Origin: Clostridiales bacterium
Lineage (GTDB): Bacteria; Bacillota; Clostridia; Lachnospirales; WQUN01
Assembly (NCBI GenBank): GCA_031273705.1
Contig: JAISRJ010000182.1
Span: 1 to 8,976, forward strand
Direction: 5' to 3'
Length of the DNA stretch: 8,976 bases
Shown: piece after piece, positions 1-5,441 of the stretch
Layout of the letters: every line of letters begins with the position of its first letter
Position numbering within the stretch: the stretch's first letter is position 1
Program-made: the position numbers and the translations under genes
The notes under the pieces: model-generated
What the model saw: only the letters and a program-made list of their open reading frames with translations
Database searches by the model: none
Told to the model about the DNA's origin: nothing

Positions 1-1
1 G

Positions 2-913
2 CTTTCAAAATTCTTGGATTTTGGCAAAGACAACGCAATAATGGTTGATAACGCGGATTGGCTTCTTAAACTAAATTACGTAGATTTTATCCGCGAATAT
101 GGCGTTCATTTTACAGTAAATAAAATGCTTACCGCCGACGCCTACAGAACTCGCTTTGAACGCGGTTTAACGTTTTTTGAATTCAATTATATGATTATGC
201 AGGCTTATGACTTTTTGCAGCTCTTTAGGCAATACAATTGCAAATTGCAAATGGGCGGTAATGATCAATGGTCGAATATATTGGCGGGCGCGGACTTAAT
301 TCGCCGAGCGGAAAAAAATCCCGACGCCGAATGTTTCACGGTAAAATTGCTTTTGACCAGCGAAGGAAAGAAGATGGGCAAATCGCAAAAAGGTGCCGTT
401 TGGCTGGATCCGAATAAAACGTCTCCTCATGAATTTTTCCAATACTGGAGAAACATAGAAGACGCGGATGTGATAAAGTGCATGAAGCTAGTTACCTTCT
501 TGCCGATGAATGAAATTCAAGACATGGAAGGTTTATCCGGGGGTGATGTGAACAAGGCTAAGGAGAAACTCGCTTACGAGGTGACAAAACTTATACACGG
601 GTCTGACGAGGCGGAAAAAGCGCTAAAGGCGGCGCGGTCCTTATTTGGCGGCGCGGGCGGTAATGAGGACGCCATCCCTCTGACAGAAATTTCTTCCGCG
701 GAGTGGGGAGACGGAATGAACATCGTGCTGCTGTTAGAAAAGGCCGGTCTGATTGCGTCTCGCGGCGAAGGTCGCAAATTGATACGGCAAGGCGGCATTC
801 GAGTAAACGACAAGAAAATTGACTCCTTTGAACATCTGGTCACTTATATGCCTAATGGACGAATCATGCTTCAAAAAGGCAAAAAAACATTCCACCGGAT
901 AAAAATTGTATAA
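2..913 (+). CDS. tyrS: Tyrosyl-tRNA synthetase, 3' part (5' end outside window)
   Basis: Cytoplasmic class I aminoacyl-tRNA synthetase that activates tyrosine with ATP and attaches it to tRNA-Tyr. The frame is open to the left window edge (codons from base 2 read LSKFLDFG), so about the first quarter of the gene, including the HIGH-type motif, is missing. The TTG at 14-16 falls inside the conserved catalytic domain and is not a start. Visible signatures are the tyrosine-pocket segment QMGGNDQWSNILAGADLIRR, the KMSKS-type loop as KKMGKS (KMGKS at 371-385), and a C-terminal S4 RNA-binding domain (about 721-850, LLLEKAGLIASRGEGRKLIR then GGIRVNDKKI). The order and spacing match known bacterial TyrS proteins, and the wording (WSN in place of the more usual WGN, KMGKS) resembles clostridial versions. 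The reading frame is intact to the TAA. It is followed by 151 non-coding bases with no convincing terminator. The identification is secure. Confidence 0.97.
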   Translation, partial: LSKFLDFGKDNAIMVDNADWLLKLNYVDFIREYGVHFTVNKMLTADAYRTRFERGLTFFEFNYMIMQAYDFLQLFRQYNCKLQMGGNDQWSNILAGADLIRRAEKNPDAECFTVKLLLTSEGKKMGKSQKGAVWLDPNKTSPHEFFQYWRNIEDADVIKCMKLVTFLPMNEIQDMEGLSGGDVNKAKEKLAYEVTKLIHGSDEAEKALKAARSLFGGAGGNEDAIPLTEISSAEWGDGMNIVLLLEKAGLIASRGEGRKLIRQGGIRVNDKKIDSFEHLVTYMPNGRIMLQKGKKTFHRIKIV

Positions 914-937
914 ACTTATCCACCGGGCGGCAAACTG

Positions 938-943
938 TATAAT
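938..943 (+). promoter_or_regulatory. Possible -10 box upstream of the vanW gene
   Basis: A perfect TATAAT lies in the 151-base gap between tyrS and the VanW gene, directly preceded by TG. The best -35 candidate at 16-base spacing is TTATCC (916-921), which matches TTGACA at only three of six positions. A promoter here is plausible because the next gene looks like the first of a separate unit, but the -35 is poor and the call rests mainly on the -10 box. The rest of 914-1064 is AT-rich and shows only the near-palindrome at 1031-1048. Confidence 0.3.
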
Positions 944-1030
944 GAACAAGTGTTTTCGCAAAACTATTACTATAGCAATTATCTGGATTCCTTTTTTGTT
1001 TATTTTGTAAACCCGCTGTAACGATTAAGA

Positions 1031-1048
1031 AGAGTATTTAAATATTCT
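1031..1048. promoter_or_regulatory. 18-base near-palindrome in front of vanW (possible operator)
   Basis: The sequence AGAGTATTTAAATATTCT reads the same on both strands except for one mismatched pair, and is centred on ATTTAAAT. It ends two bases before the purine-rich ribosome binding site (1051-1058) of the VanW gene, downstream of the candidate -10 box at 938. The position suits a repressor operator, but AT-rich palindromes also arise by chance and no regulator gene is visible nearby. Confidence 0.25.
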
Positions 1049-1064
1049 AAAGAGGGGGATAGCT

Positions 1065-2612
1065 ATGCCTGACATTACAATGGATACAACGCGAACGACC
1101 GTCATAAACGCCTTGGATACAAACGAAGCGGCTATAAACGAAGCAGACGTTAACCCGCAAGACTTAAATAAACCCCCACCCCCCGATCCGCCCAAAAAAC
1201 GTAAAGTCGGAAAGATAGCGCTGCGGGTAATAATAGCGCTGATACTAACGGTCGCGACGGGCGGTTCGATGCTGGGCTTCATGTCATACTCAAAATACCT
1301 GCATATGCGCGACATAATTACTAACAGCGAAACCATTTATAAAAACATTATTATAAATGGCGTGGATGTTGGCGAATTAAGCAAAGCGGAAGCGCTTAAA
1401 AAAGTCAATGGAATAAAACAAAAAGAATTGGAAGAAAAACAGATTACGCTTAAATCCGGTAACATGGAATATATTTATAAATTCGGTGAATTTAAAGTAA
1501 GTTACGATTTTTCCGGAGCCGTAGATGAAGCGTACAATTATGCCCGAACCGGTACTACAGAAGAACGTTACGACCAGATAAAGGCGCTGGAAACAACGCC
1601 TTATGAAATTACATATGAGCCTTCATATACTTACGATGATACGACCGTTTATGATAAAATCGGTCTGGTAGCCCCCCAGGTTTATGTCGAGCCTGTAAAT
1701 GCCACTATAGACCGCGTAGACGGACAGTTTATCATTACAAAAGAGATACCGGGGCGGCAGATGGATAAAGAGACGACCGCCGCGGAGGTCAAAAATATAT
1801 TGGCTCAAAACCGTCCGGGAACGGTGGATATCGCACTGTCTCCGGTCGCGGCGCAATTTAAGGAAGAAGACGTGGCAAAAGCTCAAAGTTTGATTGGGTC
1901 GTTTTACACTACATTTTCACAGGGGGCAAACGGGCGCAACACAAATATCGCGAATGCCGCGAACAAGGTAAATAACACCACTTTACAGCCGGGTGAGATT
2001 TTTTCCACAAATAATGCGCTTGGACCAAGCACGGTCGAGAACGGTTACGCGGTCGCGCCTGTTATCGTAGGCGGTAAGCTGGAAGAGGATGTGGGCGGCG
2101 GTGTTTGCCAGGTATCCAGCACATTATATAACGCGGTGCTTTTCGCCGAGTTGGAGGTTGTTGAGAGGACTAATCATTCTTTAAAGGTTGGATATTTGGA
2201 TTATGGATTCGACGCTACGCTTGCCGGAGATTATTTGGATTTTAAGTTTAAAAATAATACCAATCTGCCGATATTTATAGAATGTATAATAGAAGGCGGA
2301 CGATTGACGGCGAATATCTACGGTATAGAAATACACGAGCCCGGACGGGAATTGAAATTCCATAATCAATTATTGGAGACCATTCAGCCCGGCGCGGATC
2401 AAATTGTGTATGATTCTACATTGCCGCAAGGTAAGCGAGTGGTAAGTAAAGGTTCACGTACAGGTTTAAAATTTGTGCTGTACAAAACCGTCTATCAGGA
2501 CGGAGTAGAAGTTATGACTGAGCAGGTAAATATCAGCCGATACAAAGCCACGCCTGCCGAAGTGCGTGTCGGTACGGGTTCGGTGCCTTCCAGAACGACT
2601 GTATCGGAGTAG
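1065..2612 (+). CDS. Membrane-anchored VanW-domain protein with G5-like C-terminal domain
   Basis: Predicted cell-envelope protein of 515 residues; the biochemical role of the VanW family is not established. From the N-terminus it has a short cytoplasmic tail with a proline-rich patch (PPPPDPPKKRK, residues 37-47), one transmembrane helix (about 51-73) preceded by positive charges, and an extracellular region (about 95-270) resembling the peptidoglycan-binding-like domains that usually precede VanW. The VanW domain follows (about 275-420) with the hallmark GGGVCQVSSTLYNA (344-357), then a G5-like domain (about 436-504) ending in RVGTG. The invariant-looking Cys348, His371 (NHS) and Asp383 (GFDAT) are all present. 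The ATG is supported by AGAGGGGG at 1051-1058. The stop lies inside a 14-base tandem duplication. The next gene, thiI, begins 27 bases later, so co-transcription is likely. VanW occurs in some vancomycin-resistance clusters, but no other van gene is here and resistance should not be inferred. Domain identity is firm; function is unknown. Confidence 0.9.
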   Translation: MPDITMDTTRTTVINALDTNEAAINEADVNPQDLNKPPPPDPPKKRKVGKIALRVIIALILTVATGGSMLGFMSYSKYLHMRDIITNSETIYKNIIINGVDVGELSKAEALKKVNGIKQKELEEKQITLKSGNMEYIYKFGEFKVSYDFSGAVDEAYNYARTGTTEERYDQIKALETTPYEITYEPSYTYDDTTVYDKIGLVAPQVYVEPVNATIDRVDGQFIITKEIPGRQMDKETTAAEVKNILAQNRPGTVDIALSPVAAQFKEEDVAKAQSLIGSFYTTFSQGANGRNTNIANAANKVNNTTLQPGEIFSTNNALGPSTVENGYAVAPVIVGGKLEEDVGGGVCQVSSTLYNAVLFAELEVVERTNHSLKVGYLDYGFDATLAGDYLDFKFKNNTNLPIFIECIIEGGRLTANIYGIEIHEPGRELKFHNQLLETIQPGADQIVYDSTLPQGKRVVSKGSRTGLKFVLYKTVYQDGVEVMTEQVNISRYKATPAEVRVGTGSVPSRTTVSE

Positions 2613-2628
2613 AAGTATCGGAGTAGAA
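2601..2628 (+). repeat. Perfect 14-base tandem duplication at the vanW-thiI junction
   Basis: The unit GTATCGGAGTAGAA occurs twice head to tail (2601-2614 and 2615-2628). The first copy contains the last codons and the TAG stop (2610-2612) of the VanW gene; the second is non-coding and runs into the thiI ribosome binding site. One unit alone would leave a spacer of 13 bases, so the duplication lengthened the gap to 27 without disturbing either reading frame. Confidence 0.95.
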
Positions 2629-2634
2629 AGAGGA
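2627..2634 (+). promoter_or_regulatory. Ribosome binding site fixing the TTG start of thiI
   Basis: AAAGAGGA lies five bases before the TTG at 2640. It decides the start: the in-frame codons upstream contain no ATG, GTG or TTG before the TAG at 2610-2612, and the protein from TTG begins MKKALLVKYGEIFLRG, the expected ThiI N-terminus. Confidence 0.75.
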
Positions 2635-2639
2635 TTTGT

Positions 2640-3809
2640 TTGAAAAAAGCATTGCTAGTTAAGTACGGTGAAATTTTCTTGCGGGGCGCAAACAGAGGAT
2701 TTTTTGAAAGACGGCTTGCCAAAATGATCAAGCGGCGTCTGTCGGGGTTTGATGTGCGCGTAACGCGAGAAAACGGAAGATTTTTAGTTGAAAGCGACAG
2801 CGGGGATATGGATTATAACCATATTATTCCCGCTGTTTCTAAAATTTTCGGCTTAATCGGGTTAAGCCCCTGCGTTATGACAGAGGATCAGAGCATAGAA
2901 AATCTGTGTAAAATCTCCGCTGATTTTATTAGAACGCATTATGGGCAAAGAACTTTTAGTTTTAAAGTAAAAACCCGTCGAGCGGATAAGCGTTACCCTC
3001 TCAACTCGCAAGAAATATCCGCGATTGTCGGAGAGAAGATATTGGGAGATACGCAATCCGCGCGCGTGGATTTGCATAACCCCGAAGTTACTCTGCACAT
3101 AGAGTTGCGCAAGAACGCTTATATATACGCCGAAACGGTAAAAACGCACGGTGGTCTGCCATATGGTTCTTCTGGCAGGGGGGCGCTGCTGTTATCCGGC
3201 GGAATAGACAGTCCGGTCGCGGGATACATGATGGCAAAGCGCGGAGTTGAATTAATACCCGTCTATTTTCATTCCCCGCCTTACACTTCGGAGCGGGCGA
3301 AAGAAAAGGTTTTGGATCTGACAAGGGTGCTGACGGGGTTTACCGGCAATATAAAATTATATGTAATTCCATTTACGGATGTTCAACTGTGCATTCACAG
3401 GCAGTGCCAGCCAGAAAAGCTGACTATTCTTCTTAAACGCGCTATGCTTAAGATCGCGGCGCTAATAGCCGCGCGCGAGAATTGTCATTGTTTAATAACC
3501 GGGGACAGTGTGGGGCAAGTTGCCAGCCAGACCATGCAAAGCTTAGCGGCGGCGCAATCCGCGGTAAGCCTTCCGATTCTGCGTCCTCTCGCCGGGCTGG
3601 ATAAACAGGAGATTATTGATATTGCCGCTAAAATAGGGACATTTGATATTTCTATCCGCCCATATGAGGACTGCTGCACTATCTTCATACCCGCCCACCC
3701 GGAAACCAAACCAAAAATTCACGCGATTGACAACGCTGAACGGCATTTGGAGGGTTTAGAAGAGTTAATCTTAATCGCGGCGGAACAAGCGGAGATTATT
3801 ATAATATGA
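2640..3809 (+). CDS. thiI: tRNA 4-thiouridine synthase ThiI (no rhodanese domain)
   Basis: Cytoplasmic enzyme that adenylates uridine 8 of tRNA and transfers sulfur to make s4U, a near-UV sensor; in some bacteria it also supports thiamine thiazole synthesis. The 389 residues comprise an N-terminal ferredoxin-like region (KYGEIFLRG, 8-16), a THUMP RNA-binding domain (about 60-165) and a PP-loop ATP pyrophosphatase domain with SGGIDSP (186-192) and GDSVGQVASQT (288-298). The motif DCCTIFIPAHP (344-354) carries Cys345/346, one of which should be the sulfur-handling cysteine. The rhodanese domain found at the C-terminus of the E. coli enzyme is absent, as in the Bacillus type, so a separate cysteine desulfurase should deliver sulfur directly; none is in the window. 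It starts with TTG, fixed by the RBS at 2627-2634, and its TGA stop overlaps the trmL start. The identification is firm. Confidence 0.96.
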   Translation: MKKALLVKYGEIFLRGANRGFFERRLAKMIKRRLSGFDVRVTRENGRFLVESDSGDMDYNHIIPAVSKIFGLIGLSPCVMTEDQSIENLCKISADFIRTHYGQRTFSFKVKTRRADKRYPLNSQEISAIVGEKILGDTQSARVDLHNPEVTLHIELRKNAYIYAETVKTHGGLPYGSSGRGALLLSGGIDSPVAGYMMAKRGVELIPVYFHSPPYTSERAKEKVLDLTRVLTGFTGNIKLYVIPFTDVQLCIHRQCQPEKLTILLKRAMLKIAALIAARENCHCLITGDSVGQVASQTMQSLAAAQSAVSLPILRPLAGLDKQEIIDIAAKIGTFDISIRPYEDCCTIFIPAHPETKPKIHAIDNAERHLEGLEELILIAAEQAEIIII

Positions 3810-4312
3810 ATATTGTACTTCACGAACCGGAGATACCATTTAACACCGGGAACATTGGGCGGACGTGCGTCGTGACCGGGACCGCGCTACATTTGATAAA
3901 GCCACTGGGGTTTGATACGGATGAAAAGGCAATCCGAAGGTCCGGGCTTGACTATTGGCGCGAATTGGATGTGCGTTATTACGAAAATTTTGAAGAGTTT
4001 ATATACATCAACGAACTGAAAAACGGCGACAGGCTTTACATGGCGACCACTAAGGCGAAAAACATTTATTCCGACATGTCATTTTCTAAAAATGATTTTA
4101 TAATGTTCGGTAAAGAAAGCGCGGGTATCCCGGAGGAAATACTGGTAGAATACCCGCGCTCCGCTATCAGAATACCTATGTTAGAAAATAAACGTTCTAT
4201 AAATCTTTCTAATTCCGTCGCTATTGTATTATATGAAGCGCTGCGCCAAAACAGTTTCCCCGGGCTAAAAAAGACGGGCGGCTTACACCGCCTTTCGTGG
4301 CCCTTGACATAA
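3806..4312 (+). CDS. trmL: tRNA (cytidine/uridine-2'-O-)-methyltransferase TrmL (SPOUT family)
   Basis: SAM-dependent SPOUT-class enzyme of the YibK/CspR family that in E. coli 2'-O-methylates the wobble nucleotide 34 of certain tRNA-Leu species. The 168-residue protein is almost only the knotted catalytic domain: motif 1 NTGNIGR (13-19), motif 2 FGKESAGIP (101-109), and motif 3 IPML with SINLSNSVAIVLYEALRQ (131-148), which forms the trefoil knot and SAM site. After the expected end near residue 153 comes an unconserved-looking tail (KKTGGLHRLSWPLT) of about 15 residues. Its DNA contains a GC-rich hairpin (4277-4292) and the final TTGACA. The ATG overlaps the thiI stop by four bases (ATGA), implying translational coupling, so the two tRNA-modification enzymes are probably made together. 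The family call is very secure; the exact tRNA substrate in this organism is inferred from homologues. Confidence 0.95.
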   Translation: MNIVLHEPEIPFNTGNIGRTCVVTGTALHLIKPLGFDTDEKAIRRSGLDYWRELDVRYYENFEEFIYINELKNGDRLYMATTKAKNIYSDMSFSKNDFIMFGKESAGIPEEILVEYPRSAIRIPMLENKRSINLSNSVAIVLYEALRQNSFPGLKKTGGLHRLSWPLT

Positions 4313-4320
4313 ATTCCATG

Positions 4321-4326
4321 TATAAT
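4321..4326 (+). promoter_or_regulatory. Possible -10 box of the pheST unit
   Basis: A perfect TATAAT lies nine bases after the trmL stop, directly preceded by TG. The attractive TTGACA at 4304-4309 is only 11 bases upstream, far from the 16-18 expected, and properly spaced positions show nothing like a -35. A second TATAAT (4378-4383) is closer to pheS and also lacks a -35. A promoter for pheST within 4300-4390 is likely on genomic grounds, but which box is used cannot be decided. Confidence 0.3.
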
Positions 4327-4343
4327 TTTGGTGTGTCTGTCAA

Positions 4344-4376
4344 ATGGGGCTGTACCGCCCATGGCAAATATATGGG
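4344..4376 (+). promoter_or_regulatory. Alternative hairpins in the pheS leader
   Basis: CCCAT (4358-4362) can pair either with ATGGG upstream (4344-4348) or with ATGGG downstream (4372-4376), so two small mutually exclusive stems are possible before the pheS ribosome binding site (4399-4405). The stretch 4346-4359 also resembles the T-box antiterminator consensus at 11 of 14 positions, but the bases that pair with the tRNA end are not preserved and no specifier stem or U-tract terminator fits in the 97-base gap. An attenuator role is speculative. Confidence 0.2.
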
Positions 4377-4409
4377 GTATAATAAGAAAAATTTTATTCG
4401 GAGGAATAG

Positions 4410-5429
4410 ATGAAAGATAAGCTGGAAGCAATAAAACGATCGGCCGCAGAACGTGTTAAAGAGACGGATAGCCTGACGGCTTTGGAAGAACTGCGGCTAA
4501 GCCTGCTGGGTAAAAAGGGCGAGCTTACACAAATTTTGCGCGGTATGGGCAACCTATCGCCGGAAGAACGCCCCGCAATGGGGCGGTTGGTCAACGATAC
4601 CCGCGCGGCTGTCGAAGAGATGCTTAACAATTCTAAAAAACACATATCCGATAAGGAACAAAACATGCGTTTGGCGCACGAGAAATTGGACGTTACAATG
4701 CCGGGCAGGACAAAACCCGTAGGGCATCTGCACCCGCTTAGCATTGTAATAAATGAATTATCCGAATTGTTTATCGGAATGGGTTACGAAGTGGCCGAAG
4801 GTCCCGATGTCGAAACGGACTATTATAATTTTGAAGCCCTGAATATTCCCGCCAATCATCCCGCAAAAGACGAACAGGATACTTTTTATGTAGAAGGCGG
4901 TTTGGTTCTGCGCACGCAAACGTCCAGTGTTCAAATTCGCACGATGGAAAAGAAAAAACCGCCCATTAAAATTATAGCTCCGGGGACCGTTTTTCGTTCC
5001 GACCAGGTTGATCCTACTCATTCTCCCGTATTCCATCAACTGGAAGGATTAGTTGTTGACAAGGGCGTCACAATGGCCGGACTGAAAGGTTCTTTGATAA
5101 TGTTCGTAAAAAAACTTTTTGGAAATGAAACAAAAGCGCGGTTCAGACCCCATCATTTTCCATTCACCGAACCCAGTGCCGAAATGGATATTTCTTGCTT
5201 TGCCTGCGGCGGCAAAGGCTGTCGCGTGTGTAAGGACAGCGGTTGGATAGAGATACTTGGCTGCGGTATGGTTCATCCGCGTGTCTTGGAAATGGGTGGT
5301 ATTGATCCGACCATCTACTCCGGTTTCGCTTTTGGGATGGGTTTAAATAGAATAGCTATGCAACGGTATGCCATTACAGATATGCGGCTGCTGTTTGAAG
5401 GCGACACACGCTTTTTACAACAGTTTTAA
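4410..5429 (+). CDS. pheS: Phenylalanyl-tRNA synthetase alpha subunit
   Basis: Catalytic subunit of the class II alpha2-beta2 enzyme that charges tRNA-Phe. The 339 residues match the usual bacterial length. Residues 1-85 form the helical N-terminal arm (predicted coiled coil that contacts tRNA). The class II core follows with HPLSIVINEL at 108-117 (motif 1 region), FRSDQVDPTHSPVFHQLEG at 195-213 (motif 2, ATP binding) and GFAFGMGLNRIAM at 305-317 (motif 3). The segment FTEPSAEMD (252-260) lines the phenylalanine pocket. Cys263, Cys266, Cys271 and Cys274 form the CxxC-GGKG-CxxC cluster seen in many bacterial PheS proteins. The start ATG sits five bases after GGAGG (4400-4404). pheT follows 12 bases after the stop. 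No frame damage or missing key residue was seen. Confidence 0.98.
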   Translation: MKDKLEAIKRSAAERVKETDSLTALEELRLSLLGKKGELTQILRGMGNLSPEERPAMGRLVNDTRAAVEEMLNNSKKHISDKEQNMRLAHEKLDVTMPGRTKPVGHLHPLSIVINELSELFIGMGYEVAEGPDVETDYYNFEALNIPANHPAKDEQDTFYVEGGLVLRTQTSSVQIRTMEKKKPPIKIIAPGTVFRSDQVDPTHSPVFHQLEGLVVDKGVTMAGLKGSLIMFVKKLFGNETKARFRPHHFPFTEPSAEMDISCFACGGKGCRVCKDSGWIEILGCGMVHPRVLEMGGIDPTIYSGFAFGMGLNRIAMQRYAITDMRLLFEGDTRFLQQF

Positions 5430-5441
5430 GAAGGAGAAAAC

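Noticed and set aside
14..16. TTG as a start codon for the first gene
   Set aside because: The frame is open further upstream and the residues before and after it are internal TyrS catalytic-domain sequence, so the gene is simply cut by the window edge.
897..921. GGATAA/TTATCC inverted repeat at the tyrS stop as a terminator
   Set aside because: Only six AT-rich pairs across a 13-base loop with no T-run; too weak to call.
998..1012. GTTTA/TAAAC hairpin after a T-rich stretch between tyrS and vanW
   Set aside because: Five-pair stem, AT-rich, and the T-run precedes rather than follows it.
1065..2612. Reading the VanW gene as a vancomycin-resistance determinant
   Set aside because: VanW-domain proteins are common in Firmicutes without resistance, and no ligase, dehydrogenase or dipeptidase van gene is present.
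4304..4326. TTGACA followed by TATAAT after trmL, looking like a perfect promoter
   Set aside because: The spacer is 11 bases, too short for sigma-70 recognition, and TTGACA is also the last two codons of trmL. Only the -10 box is kept as a weak candidate.
4066..4431. Open frames antisense to trmL, pheS and pheT (for example 4066-4431 and 6254-6634 on the - strand)
   Set aside because: They lie opposite well-conserved genes, lack ribosome binding sites and read as low-complexity shadows of the coding strand.
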